Of a stretch of DNA of 14,543 bases, positions 1 to 7,089 are shown piece after piece. The notes beneath the pieces were generated by a model. It was not told the origin of the DNA. It saw only the letters and a program-made list of their open reading frames with translations, and did not search any database. The stretch lies in NCBI GenBank assembly GCA_030606765.1, contig JAUWFX010000023.1, forward strand, positions 1 through 14,543, given 5' to 3'. Position 1 is the first letter of the stretch, and every line of letters starts with the position of its first letter. Both the position numbers and the translations under genes were made by a program. Source of the DNA: Dehalococcoidia bacterium (GTDB lineage Bacteria > Chloroflexota > Dehalococcoidia > GIF9 > AB-539-J10).

Positions 1-714
1 TTCGTATTCTATGATGAAGTCCCTATCGGAAACGGCATCCAGGCTGTTGGTGCTCACCTTGCTGAAGCCCAGCTGCCGGGCCACGAATTCCCGGTCCAGG
101 GGATAAGGAACGCCGGCTAAGGCACCGCTGCCCAGGGGCAGCACGTCGGTGCGCCTGAGGCAATCGTGAAATCTTTCCTTGTCTCGCTGGAACATCTCGA
201 AATAAGCCAGCAGGTGGTGGGCCAGGAGGACAGGCTGGGCTTGCTGCAGATGAGTATAGCCGGGCATGACGACAGCTTTGTTCGCCTCGGCCAACTCCAC
301 CAGCGAATTGTGCAGAGCCTTTATCTTATCGATGGATTTCAAGATTTCCTCCTTGACGAACAGGCGCAAATCCAGGGCTATCTGGTCATTCCTGGAACGG
401 GCGGTATGGAGCTTGCCTGCCACATCGCCTATCTTTTCAAACAACCCCGCTTCGATGTTCATGTGTATATCCTCAAGCTCGGTCTTGAATTGAAACTTTC
501 CTCGCTCGATTTCCTTTCGAATAGAGTTGAGCCCTTTGATTATCGTCTCCGCCTCGCTCGCGGCTATTATCCCCTGCTTTGCCAGCATCCTGGCGTGAGC
601 GATGCTGCCCTCGATGTCCTGGCGGTATAGCCGCTGGTCAAAGGGAATAGATGCCACGTATTCTTGCACCAGCTTATTGCTGTCTTTCACAAATCGGCTA
701 TGCAAATAATTCAT
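1..714 (-). CDS. argH: Argininosuccinate lyase, N-terminal half (cut by window edge)
   Basis: Last step of arginine synthesis: cleaves argininosuccinate to arginine and fumarate in the cytoplasm. The 238 residues visible are about half of the family's usual length of about 460; the rest lies left of base 1. Family motifs seen: SRND at residues 107-110, PGYTHLQQAQP at 151-161, PLGSGALAG at 193-201 and STNSLDAVSDRDF at 221-233. The start is ATG at 714, inside the last codons of the hicB-like gene (17-bp overlap), so translation is probably coupled. Odd: the near-universal LWGGRF segment at the extreme N-terminus is replaced by YLHSRF, while everything from residue 8 on aligns well. The first codons may therefore come from a junction with foreign DNA. 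Family call is very secure; the start is moderately secure. Confidence 0.96.
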   Translation of the reverse strand, partial: MNYLHSRFVKDSNKLVQEYVASIPFDQRLYRQDIEGSIAHARMLAKQGIIAASEAETIIKGLNSIRKEIERGKFQFKTELEDIHMNIEAGLFEKIGDVAGKLHTARSRNDQIALDLRLFVKEEILKSIDKIKALHNSLVELAEANKAVVMPGYTHLQQAQPVLLAHHLLAYFEMFQRDKERFHDCLRRTDVLPLGSGALAGVPYPLDREFVARQLGFSKVSTNSLDAVSDRDFIIEYE

Positions 715-874
715 CTATATCTTCTTCAAGGGAGTGGATGTAGCAACTTATAGCTTCCTTGATATTTTTAATTGCTTCTTTTTTTGTCTTTCCCTGGCTG
801 ACGCACCCAGGCAAGCTCGGACACTCTACTACCCAGTAGCTATCCTCACCCGGATATAAAATAACCTCTCGCAT
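698..874 (-). CDS. HicB-like antitoxin, small (58 aa)
   Basis: A 58-residue protein opening MREVILYPGEDSYWVVECP, with LPGCVSQG and KKEAIKNIKEAI. This is the standard HicB-family fold signature (an RNase-H-like degraded domain that neutralises the HicA mRNA interferase). ATG at 874 follows a strong AGGAGGGG Shine-Dalgarno sequence at 4-5 bases. The stop at 698-700 lies inside argH, so both genes share one transcript. No HicA toxin is visible upstream at 875-1100 or in any other frame nearby. The gene is thus an orphan, possibly domesticated as a regulator or a remnant of a toxin-antitoxin pair. It lacks the C-terminal DNA-binding domain of longer HicB proteins. Confidence 0.85.
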   Translation of the reverse strand: MREVILYPGEDSYWVVECPSLPGCVSQGKTKKEAIKNIKEAISCYIHSLEEDIDELFA

Positions 875-924
875 TTCCCCTCCTATCTAATTCTGTCAGC
901 ACTTTATAGTTCTGCCTTCAGCTA

Positions 925-960
925 TTATACCTTGTTTTGCCAGTATTTTTAACAGGAGCA
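925..960. repeat. Dispersed repeat, copy A (36-nt core only)
   Basis: This core matches the cores of copies B (1480-1515) and D (3458-3493) with only a few substitutions; 'tatttttaaca' is common to all. Read on the minus strand, copy A keeps an open frame ending in LLKILAKQGIIAEG, whereas copies B and D have a changed codon and an early stop. It precedes the small membrane-protein gene at 1100. No other feature was found in 875-1099. Confidence 0.7.
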
Positions 961-1099
961 TCTTGCTCACGGCTTCCATTTCGAGGTAGTTAGAGATATA
1001 ATTAAATCGAGAGGGGATAAGAGTAAACGGACATTGACAGAGGGGTGACCGGAGACGCGGAGACCAACACGGTCGGTCGACCTTCAAAGGAGTGAATAG

Positions 1100-1462
1100 A
1101 TGCGTTTTCTTAGAGTCATCTACGTTCTGGGTATAGCGGCTTTGATTATCGCGCTTGTCATCGTGGGCATCGAGGCATTCTATCCTGATCCCTCACCCTG
1201 GCAGGGTTCAGCGGTACATGCTAGAAACGTATTCTTCATCGTCTTACCTTTGGGAATGGTGTTTACTGTCGTGGGCACCTTCATTCGACACAGGTTGGAT
1301 ATCTTCGGAGCCGGCTTGATTTTAGGCGGCATGGGGACGATGGTATATGCAATTGTACCTTATAACCTGGACAACATACTGAAATTTGTTGGCATTGCTG
1401 TCGCCCTGGCTGTGCTCATCTTCGTGGGAAATAGGGTCTTCCTCTCCTTAAGAAAAAGCTAA
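1100..1462 (+). CDS. Small hydrophobic membrane protein, unknown function (120 aa)
   Basis: Not recognised. The start ATG at 1100 follows AGGAG by 7 bases, a good Shine-Dalgarno sequence. Four hydrophobic stretches are visible, at about residues 5-26, 44-62, 68-86 and 93-113, separated by short polar loops (PDPSPWQGSAVHARN after the first; FIRHRLD after the second). The tail is basic, ending in LRKS. This predicts a four-pass inner-membrane protein with no catalytic motif. Its last codons and stop lie within repeat copy B, whose first hairpin (1464-1479) follows the stop directly and may act as a weak terminator or mRNA end. Function cannot be inferred from its neighbours. Confidence 0.75.
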   Translation: MRFLRVIYVLGIAALIIALVIVGIEAFYPDPSPWQGSAVHARNVFFIVLPLGMVFTVVGTFIRHRLDIFGAGLILGGMGTMVYAIVPYNLDNILKFVGIAVALAVLIFVGNRVFLSLRKS

Positions 1463-1633
1463 CGTGTTTCTCTAAACACTTATACCCTGTTTTGCCGGTA
1501 TTTTTAACAGTAGCACTAACCTCCTGTGTCATTGCGAGCCCCGACTCGCCAGGGCGCTGAATTTTTGCTTTTTGACTTGTAATTTTGATTTTTTATCTTT
1601 TATTTTTGATTTTCGTTCCACCTGCTTGAAGCC
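1449..1633. repeat. Dispersed repeat, copy B (longest, two segments)
   Basis: Left segment 1449-1515 matches copy D (3427-3493) over 67 bp with one mismatch. Right segment 1513-1633 matches copy C (2578-2698) over 121 bp with two mismatches and no indel. It holds two small hairpins: GTGTTT/AAACAC (1464-1479) and GCGAG/CTCGC (1534-1549). An AT-rich tract of 'ttttgatttt'-like runs follows. With the promoter described separately, this accounts for most of the 329-bp gene-free stretch 1463-1791; nothing else was recognised in 1634-1725. Confidence 0.9.
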
Positions 1634-1730
1634 TTATGCCATCCCGCCTGCCTAAGTCGGAAAGGTCCTAACCCTCGAAAGTGGGCACGCGGAGGACAGG
1701 GATATAGAGAGTAAGAGTTAACTACCTTTG

Positions 1731-1739
1731 TGATATAAT
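1731..1739 (+). promoter_or_regulatory. Extended -10 promoter for the ORF6N gene
   Basis: TGATATAAT is a perfect extended -10 element (TGnTATAAT) about 52 bases before the ATG at 1792. No good -35 hexamer is seen at the usual distance, which extended -10 promoters tolerate. Placement in an otherwise empty intergenic stretch supports the call. Confidence 0.5.
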
Positions 1740-1791
1740 CGGAACAAGGGCAGACCAAGTAAACCTGGCCAGACTACCGCAGGTTATTGAC

Positions 1792-2313
1792 ATGGTCAAT
1801 AAGAAATCGCTTATCCCTGTCGATAGGATTGAAAAGGCAATTCTGTTAATCCGTAGGCAAAAAGTTATGCTCGATGCTGACCTGGCCGAGCTTTACGGCG
1901 TCGAGACGAAGGTCTTGGTTCAAGCAGTCAAACGTAATCTGGAGCGATTCCCTGAAGATTTTATGTTCCAGCTTAGTCAAGAAGAATTCGCTATCTTGAG
2001 GTCACAAATTGTGACCTCAAGTGAATGGGGTGGGCGACGCTATCCCCCGTATGCTTTTACCGAGCAGGGCGTTGCCATGCTATCCAGCGTCTTGCGTAGC
2101 CAGCGTGCCATCCAGGTAAATATTGAGATAATGCGGGCCTTTATCCGCTTACGGCAGATGCTTGCAAGCCATGTCGAGCTTGCCCGCAAGCTAGACGCCC
2201 TTGAGAAGAAGTATGATGCTCAATTTAAACAGGTGTTTGAAGCTATTCGTCAGCTTATGGCGCCACCGGAACCGAAACGGCACCCCATAGGATTTCGAAA
2301 AGGGGATGGATGA
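1792..2313 (+). CDS. ORF6N domain protein (173 aa)
   Basis: The N-terminal part (about residues 8-95) carries the ORF6N signature: [37 protein letters not shown] and the later [18 protein letters not shown]6N is a small DNA-binding-type domain common in phage and mobile-element proteins, often of antirepressor or KilA-N type; members of this length occur widely on bacterial chromosomes. Residues 96-165 are helical, with a likely coiled coil at about 140-160. Start ATG at 1792 follows only a weak purine stretch. The stop overlaps the next start as ATGA, so the two genes are coupled. The pair sits between repeat copies B and C, like an inserted cassette. Role is probably regulatory; the target is unknown. 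Confidence 0.88.
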   Translation: MVNKKSLIPVDRIEKAILLIRRQKVMLDADLAELYGVETKVLVQAVKRNLERFPEDFMFQLSQEEFAILRSQIVTSSEWGGRRYPPYAFTEQGVAMLSSVLRSQRAIQVNIEIMRAFIRLRQMLASHVELARKLDALEKKYDAQFKQVFEAIRQLMAPPEPKRHPIGFRKGDG

Positions 2314-2507
2314 AATCACGGTCTGTGATATCCAGACCTTATTTAGATATAGAAATGCCGAAGAAACTTGTAGATAAGAGTCAGGCTTACTTCTGGACAA
2401 AGCGGTGGCAGAAAAGCGAGAAGGAAGCTGCCGAAGATATCAAGGCCGGGCGAGTGAAGACTTTCGAATCGGTTGACGAGCTTATCAAGGACTTAGACAA
2501 GGACTAG
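2310..2507 (+). CDS. Short antitoxin-like protein without toxin partner (65 aa)
   Basis: From residue 16 it reads [19 protein letters not shown], followed by [26 protein letters not shown]. This resembles the tail of small type II antitoxins (the 'WxxxWQxxExxAxxDIxxGRV' pattern), which usually precede a RelE/ParE or PIN toxin. Two starts are possible: ATG at 2310, which overlaps the ORF6N stop as ATGA and has GGGG upstream, or ATG at 2355, which gives a 50-aa protein beginning where the family pattern begins. No toxin follows; repeat copy C starts 51 bases downstream. It is probably an orphan antitoxin or the surviving half of a pair. Family assignment is from pattern memory only. Confidence 0.65.
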   Translation: MKSRSVISRPYLDIEMPKKLVDKSQAYFWTKRWQKSEKEAAEDIKAGRVKTFESVDELIKDLDKD

Positions 2508-2558
2508 TAGTCTCTGTCTCGTAGCTTTCTTAGCCATCGTTTTGATCGCATCGTTTTC

Positions 2559-2698
2559 CCGGTATTTTTAACAAGGAGCACTAACCTCCTGTGTCATTGC
2601 GAGCCCCGACTCGCCAGGGCGCTGAATTTTTGCTTTTTGACTTGTAATTTTGACTTTTTATCTTTTATTTTTGATTTTCGTTCCACCTGCTCGAAGCC
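2559..2698. repeat. Dispersed repeat, copy C
   Basis: Positions 2578-2698 match copy B with two substitutions in 121 bp. The preceding core (2559-2580) is truncated on its left and has one extra base relative to B and D. It contains the GCGAG/CTCGC hairpin. It fills much of the gene-free interval 2508-2845; the remainder (2699-2830) has no recognised element beyond the mazE ribosome binding site GGAGG at 2836-2840. Confidence 0.9.
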
Positions 2699-2845
2699 CG
2701 AGACCCCGCGCCTGCCTGAACTTTTTGCCGCTTTGTGACTTCAGCGGGCTCAGGAACAAATTGTGCCTTTCCCTTCTTGTACAGACTTGACAAGCGCCTG
2801 TAGAAGGAGTATCTTCATTGTAGATACCGTGAATGGAGGTTTGAC

Positions 2846-3088
2846 ATGAAGACGCGTGTTCAGAAATGGGGTAACAGTCTCGCTTTGCGCATTCCGAAAT
2901 CTTTCGCTGATGAAGTAGGACTCCAGAAAGAGACGGCCGTCGAAATATCGCTGGCAGACGGGAAAATCGTTGTCACGCCGATAACTAAGCCGAAGCTGAC
3001 CCTGGAACAACTCCTATCAAAGGTCACCAAAGAGAACTTGCATCACGAGGTTGATACCGGCTCCGCCGTGGGGAATGAAACGTGGTAG
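2846..3088 (+). CDS. mazE: MazE-type antitoxin (AbrB fold)
   Basis: An 80-residue antitoxin. Residues 1-47 form the swapped-hairpin AbrB/MazE DNA-binding domain, with the classic opening KTRVQKWGNSLALRIPKS and the strand VEISLADGKIVVTP. The C-terminal tail (KPKLTLEQLLSKV onward) is the segment that binds and blocks MazF in the family. ATG at 2846 follows GGAGG at about 5 bases. It overlaps the toxin gene by 7 bp, the usual antitoxin-first arrangement, and the complex is expected to autorepress. The pair lies between repeat copies C and D. Confidence 0.94.
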   Translation: MKTRVQKWGNSLALRIPKSFADEVGLQKETAVEISLADGKIVVTPITKPKLTLEQLLSKVTKENLHHEVDTGSAVGNETW

Positions 3089-3429
3089 GCCACCGGACTT
3101 ATGTGCCTAGTTGCGGAGATGTGGTGTGGATTAGCTTGAATCCGCAAGCAGGTCACGAACAAGCCGGACGCCGTCCGGCCGTGGTGCTGTCACCACAAAG
3201 CTATAACAGCAAGGTAGGACTGGCCATCCTTTGTCCAATAACCAGCCAACCCAAGGGCTACCCTTTCGAGATTCTCCTTCCCGCGGGGTTACCAGTGGCA
3301 GGAGCAATATTATCTGACCAGGTTAAGAGTTTGGATTGGCGCGCTCGAAATGCCGAATTGATATGCACTTTGCCAACCGAGACAATCTCGGAGGCGCTCC
3401 AGAAGATGGCAACGTTGTTATCGGAATAA
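3082..3429 (+). CDS. mazF: MazF/PemK-type mRNA endoribonuclease toxin
   Basis: A 115-residue toxin of normal length for MazF. Family landmarks: CGDVVWISLNPQAGHEQAGRRP (residues 11-32), VVLSP at 34-38, CPITSQPKGYPFE at 51-63 and LSDQVKSLDWRAR at 77-89. MazF cleaves single-stranded mRNA at short sequence motifs; the conserved Arg-Pro segment and the Thr in PITS are the expected catalytic and binding region and are intact. GTG at 3082 overlaps mazE; a second in-frame GTG lies at residue 8, but the first gives the usual N-terminal length. The stop sits at the left edge of repeat copy D, whose hairpin at 3442-3457 follows. Confidence 0.95.
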   Translation: MVGHRTYVPSCGDVVWISLNPQAGHEQAGRRPAVVLSPQSYNSKVGLAILCPITSQPKGYPFEILLPAGLPVAGAILSDQVKSLDWRARNAELICTLPTETISEALQKMATLLSE

Positions 3430-3493
3430 GAAAAAGCTAACGTGTTTCTCTAAACACTTATACCTTGTTTTGCCGGTATTTTTAACAGTAGCA
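3427..3493. repeat. Dispersed repeat, copy D
   Basis: 67 bp matching the left part of copy B (1449-1515) with one mismatch. It starts in the mazF stop codon region, just as copy B starts in the end of the membrane-protein gene. It contains the GTGTTT/AAACAC hairpin (3442-3457). The 121-bp right segment found in B and C is missing here; the sequence changes abruptly after 3493. Confidence 0.88.
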
Positions 3494-3498
3494 TCTGC

Positions 3499-3670
3499 TT
3501 AAAGCTTGAGGACATTGCCCTGTCTAGACTTCTTGCCGAAAAGTTCAATCCGAGTATCTCCTTCTGTTGTTATTTTTTCACCAATAGAAAGCGTACTCGC
3601 TGCCGCTAACTATCTCGACTCCTTCTGATTGTGCCTCATTATCAACAAAATTCTGTGAAACTGCGAGTGA
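3499..3670 (-). pseudogene. Possible frameshifted remnant of a gene's 3' end
   Basis: Two short open stretches in different minus-strand frames abut near 3587. The upstream part reads NFVDNEAQSEGVEIVSGSEYAF and then stops. The downstream part reads IGEKITTEGDTRIELFG and KKSRQGNVLKL before TAA at 3499. Joining them by one lost base (or two gained) gives a continuous, protein-like sequence of about 55 residues. There is no start codon, and TGA lies just upstream. The family is not recognised. The evidence is only that both pieces look coding and meet at one point, so this is tentative. The rest of 3494-3719 shows nothing else. Confidence 0.35.
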
Positions 3671-3719
3671 TCAACCGGTGATGGTCAAAATGGGCCTAGT
3701 AGGGGGATAGCATATGAGT

Positions 3720-4856
3720 CTATGTTGGCAATAGTTGACTAGGGTGACAAGAAGGATTCTGTTGGCATATTTCCAATATGTCTACAAAGGATTTGACTAT
3801 TTCACGCTGAGTTGAATTGCTATTGTAGTGAATGCTTATGAAATCTTGAATAAAGGAATTGGATATCGTCGCCTTTGCTATCCATGAATATGCGAGTCCG
3901 TGGAAATCTCTCAATTTCATACAAAAACTAATATTCTCATCCCTTGACGCCATCTTAAGTCTCATCTTATGATACGAGTTGCTCATCCACTTCTTCATGA
4001 AGCGGAATCCTTCTGGATATGTTTGCAGGTACCAGTCGTACCAGCCTTTATCATCTTGAATCTTCTTATCGAAATCGGGAGTCACGCCAACTAAGAAAAG
4101 GCAGTCCCTGAACTTCCCAGAGCCGGCAAGTTCTTCCAATATCCCGTAAGATATTAGTCTTGATCGAATGTTTGTGAGCAAAATAGAGATAGATTCAACC
4201 TCGTCAAACAACACCAACAATCCATTAAGCCCGACAATTCGACATAATTGTGCCCTCGGACTTAGCCTCTCCTGAAGAACATAACGTGGACTAGCTCTGA
4301 ACTGGATATCTCGGCAGTCAACGCGTTTCTTGCACAATTCGTAATAAGGCGATCCTGCCATGTTGGATGCTGCCAGAGATTGTATGTCGTTCCGCATATC
4401 CCAAGAAGCAGAACTTCTAGCCCAATCTAAGAGATCTTGTCGCTTATCGGTCGATAGCCAATGACAAACAGCTGCACTTAGACCTTTGCTCTTCAGTTTT
4501 GGAACACTTAGATTCTCAAACATACTATGGAGATAGCGCTGAGGATGATTGAAAGCGTGTATGTCTCCATCAAAAACTACTCTTGCTATTGCAAAATTCT
4601 CTCGCATTGCCATTGACTCTGCAATTCTAAACAAATGTGACTTACCATCTCCCAATTTCCCTTCAATAAAGAGATAACGTCCTGCCCCATCTTTAACATC
4701 TTTGAATGCCGTATCAATTAGATTGATTTCTTCCTGAAAACCCGCCGTGAGAGTCTTTATCCTTCTGGGAGGTACTACTCCTCTTTTTAGATAGCGGAAT
4801 ATTTGTTTAGCTTGAGATATGTTTAAGTGTAAAGGCTGTGTGTCTATTCTGCCCAC
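3720..4856 (-). CDS. DUF2791/BrxD-like P-loop ATPase, second copy (378 aa)
   Basis: P-loop ATPase with Walker A GKLGDGKS (residues 66-73), Walker B LLVLFDEVES (213-222) and a sensor-1-like VGVTPDF (257-263). The opening ISQAKQIFRYLKRGVVPPRRI matches the pattern at the start of DUF2791 proteins, the family of the BREX component BrxD. It is a paralogue of the gene immediately upstream: both begin with xxAKQIxRxLKxG and end with ILEI-x-QNP before a terminal LLP or LP. GTG at 4856 lies within the upstream gene (13-bp overlap) and has no Shine-Dalgarno sequence, so it probably depends on coupled translation. It is the last gene of the operon; no clear terminator was seen after its TAG. It may form a hetero-oligomer with its paralogue. 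Confidence 0.8.
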   Translation of the reverse strand: MGRIDTQPLHLNISQAKQIFRYLKRGVVPPRRIKTLTAGFQEEINLIDTAFKDVKDGAGRYLFIEGKLGDGKSHLFRIAESMAMRENFAIARVVFDGDIHAFNHPQRYLHSMFENLSVPKLKSKGLSAAVCHWLSTDKRQDLLDWARSSASWDMRNDIQSLAASNMAGSPYYELCKKRVDCRDIQFRASPRYVLQERLSPRAQLCRIVGLNGLLVLFDEVESISILLTNIRSRLISYGILEELAGSGKFRDCLFLVGVTPDFDKKIQDDKGWYDWYLQTYPEGFRFMKKWMSNSYHKMRLKMASRDENISFCMKLRDFHGLAYSWIAKATISNSFIQDFISIHYNSNSTQREIVKSFVDILEICQQNPSCHPSQLLPT

Positions 4857-6157
4857 GGTTCTGTTTTTGATTCTGTAGACAATTCATTGTTTAACGTTCC
4901 TAATAGGCTAGGAAGCATTGTGGAGATATCTTTCTGCGGATTTTGCTCTACAATCTCTAGAATTGTTGAAACTCCAGCGGCGACCATCCTTGGTTTCGAT
5001 ACCTGGTAGACACCTTTCTCTATTGTTCCAACAATATCTTGTACTGACTGGTCGGTTAATACAGCCTCGGGGTTCCAGTTTTGGGCAATAGCGTGGATGC
5101 TTCTTATCCGCTGTACAAGCTGAACAAGAAGGTTGTAAGGTAAAGGAGTTTTGGTAAGATCAACGATTACTCCTCGCCAGTCAATATAGCCAGATGACGG
5201 AAGTATTTCCGCGCTATGTAACCGAGACCTCAAAGCTTCGTATTCTGAAAGACCCCGTTCCGATGTAAACATATCGGGAGTTGCAGCAAGGTAGATTATG
5301 CAAGATCTCATGCCATCTTGATCATCAGCATTGTCAAGAAGATGTCTCATGACATGATAGCTTTTCTTTCGTACTGTCTTGTATTGATCAATTATACGTT
5401 CTGTCTCATCAAGTAAGATTAGTATGCCACCACAACCAACGATGTCAGCGAGAATTGATATGCTACGCATGGCATCTCGCGATATCTTAATATCGATCTT
5501 CCTCCCCACACCGATTTCCGGGATGGTAATGTCGCCACCTTCAAACCACGTGACTATCTTATGTATTAGACCTTGATCAGAATTAACAACAGCGTCCACA
5601 AAACCTTTTACAGCATTGCCGAACAAATCAGCTACTAACGGGTGGTTAGCAACTTCAGCAGCTCTTACCTTTAGCGCCTCCAAGGTCAATTGTTTCTTTA
5701 AGCCTTCCTTCATACCAGGCGGATATATCTTGAAATATATACTTGAAAAAACAGCACAGAGGAGTGCTCTACCCCCCTTTGTTTCTGGGAGCACTAACCA
5801 ATCTACCAGTCTTATTCCCGTTGGAAGGATTAGATTCTTGATGATTTCAGAATAAACCATGTCAAATTTGTTCAACTGGACGTCTCCCGATGATATGTAA
5901 GAGATCGCCCACACCTTGTTTAGTGCGATCGATCTTAGCATGCCCAAGAATTGAGTCTTACCGTCTCCCGGATAACCCTTTATGAATCTAACTAATGAAT
6001 CTTTGCTCGATTTAATATCATCAAAAAACTGTGCTGCCTCACGATACCAATTTTCATTCCCAACATTTATGTACCCGACATTCTCAATCGCGCAAGTGCC
6101 ACCTTTCAAATCCCTTATTATTTGCTTTGCAGTTGTCTGGTCAAGATTTTCAATCAT
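4844..6157 (-). CDS. DUF2791/BrxD-like P-loop ATPase, first copy (437 aa)
   Basis: Walker A GYPGDGKT is at residues 61-68, followed directly by QFLGMLRSIA as in DUF2791 proteins. Walker B GILILLDETE is at 244-253 and AATPDMF, a sensor-1-like strand, at 291-297. The N-terminus (TTAKQIIRDLKGG) and the 'SGDVQLNKFDMVYSEIIKNL' stretch also follow the family pattern. In BREX type 2 (Pgl-like) loci such a protein, BrxD, accompanies PglX, PglZ, PglW, PglY and a helicase, none of which is visible here. ATG at 6157 overlaps the upstream stop as ATGA and follows GAGG at 7 bases. About 60 residues longer than its downstream paralogue, mainly between the Walker A and Walker B motifs. Expected to be a cytosolic ATPase acting on nucleic acid or as an NTP-dependent switch (inferred). 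Confidence 0.82.
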   Translation of the reverse strand: MIENLDQTTAKQIIRDLKGGTCAIENVGYINVGNENWYREAAQFFDDIKSSKDSLVRFIKGYPGDGKTQFLGMLRSIALNKVWAISYISSGDVQLNKFDMVYSEIIKNLILPTGIRLVDWLVLPETKGGRALLCAVFSSIYFKIYPPGMKEGLKKQLTLEALKVRAAEVANHPLVADLFGNAVKGFVDAVVNSDQGLIHKIVTWFEGGDITIPEIGVGRKIDIKISRDAMRSISILADIVGCGGILILLDETERIIDQYKTVRKKSYHVMRHLLDNADDQDGMRSCIIYLAATPDMFTSERGLSEYEALRSRLHSAEILPSSGYIDWRGVIVDLTKTPLPYNLLVQLVQRIRSIHAIAQNWNPEAVLTDQSVQDIVGTIEKGVYQVSKPRMVAAGVSTILEIVEQNPQKDISTMLPSLLGTLNNELSTESKTEPWAE

Positions 6158-7005
6158 TGTTTTACCTCACTAAACACGATACGGCCGATATATCGCAAAG
6201 ATCCGTCCAGAAAAAAGGGGAACGCTTGATCTGTTAGCGAAGTAGGTATAAGTTGCAGACGTTTGCCTCTAATTACGTTGGGGCCTGATTTTACTAATTT
6301 CGCTAAGTCGCGCAAAAAAAACTCACGTGTGTATTCATAGAAGTTTGACCTACTAGCATTGTTTCTAAATTTCTGCGGTTGCTTTACGAAAACGAGCTCA
6401 TTAAATAGATCCTTTATCGGTACCGGATTCCCACTGGTTAACCGTTGTAGGAGAACCACTCTTTCGTAGGCACTGTACAATTCATCTAGGAATGAAGACT
6501 TGTTGACCCCCCTTTTGGATTCCTGAGCCAGAATTTCTTCAATCGTAGGGCTAATTGCCTCCATAAGAAAACCTTTTATTTCCTTGGTGCCAATCCTTAG
6601 TGTTCCTTTACTTGTCTGTACTGCAACTTGTAGGAAATCTCCTATAATGAACTTCGGGAATCGTCCGTCAATGGATATCTTGTGCTTGCTGCAATATTTA
6701 CGAAGATTGCCTTCAAAAGTGCCCTGAAGATTTTTACAGTGAGTATCTACATCCTTCATTGCAGCCTCAACTAGTTCTGCGCCTAGAGCTTTAGAAATGG
6801 TTGGATCTGATTCTATGTCGGAAAGGACTTCCCTTGCTCGAAAAGGATCGAGCAAGGCTTTGTTTTCCGTTGAACTCACAATATAGCAATTGGTTAGCTT
6901 TGTACCCGTTGAAGACATTAATTTAGACACCTCTCCGATCTTGATAATGATCTTACCTACCGGAGTGGATACAAGCATCTTCTCGTCTAGTCTCACTTTT
7001 CTCAT
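6154..7005 (-). CDS. Unknown protein in ATPase operon (283 aa)
   Basis: Not recognised. ATG at 7005 has a good GGAGG at 6 bases. Residues 1-60 look like a beta-rich small domain (VGKIIIKIGEVSKLM, then KLTNCYIVSS), which could be an SH3- or OB-like fold. The middle (60-200) is mainly helical with cysteines at 90 and 105. The C-terminus (201-283) is mixed and ends in a beta-hairpin-like stretch. No P-loop, nuclease or membrane signature is seen. It is the first gene after the 149-bp gap in the operon and is coupled by ATGA to the first DUF2791 ATPase, suggesting it is an adaptor or substrate-recognition partner of the two ATPases (inferred from position only). Confidence 0.7.
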   Translation of the reverse strand: MRKVRLDEKMLVSTPVGKIIIKIGEVSKLMSSTGTKLTNCYIVSSTENKALLDPFRAREVLSDIESDPTISKALGAELVEAAMKDVDTHCKNLQGTFEGNLRKYCSKHKISIDGRFPKFIIGDFLQVAVQTSKGTLRIGTKEIKGFLMEAISPTIEEILAQESKRGVNKSSFLDELYSAYERVVLLQRLTSGNPVPIKDLFNELVFVKQPQKFRNNASRSNFYEYTREFFLRDLAKLVKSGPNVIRGKRLQLIPTSLTDQAFPFFLDGSLRYIGRIVFSEVKQ

Positions 7006-7089
7006 GGCATTCCTCCAGTTTCAAGTAATACTGTACGTTGTTGATGGAAATGCTTTAGTGCTTGCTAATATGGGAAAATAATCAGGATC

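Noticed and set aside
166..630. Plus-strand 154-codon open frame
   Set aside because: It is the antisense shadow of argH, whose minus-strand translation carries all family motifs.
896..1087. Minus-strand 63-codon frame ending in LAKQGIIAEGRTIKC
   Set aside because: No ribosome binding site, atypical composition in its first 30 residues, and it runs across repeat copy A; treated as repeat rather than gene.
2750..3010. Minus-strand 86-codon frame
   Set aside because: Mostly antisense to mazE and lacks a ribosome binding site; only its last 20 residues lie outside, with faint similarity to the frame in repeat copy A.
1449..3493. CRISPR array, because of spaced repeats
   Set aside because: Repeats are 67-185 bp and irregularly spaced by whole genes; no short regular repeat-spacer pattern and no cas genes.
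3720..6157. A BREX system, suggested by BrxD-like ATPases
   Set aside because: No PglZ phosphatase, PglX methyltransferase, BrxL, PglW or helicase is present in the window; only the DUF2791 family is shared.
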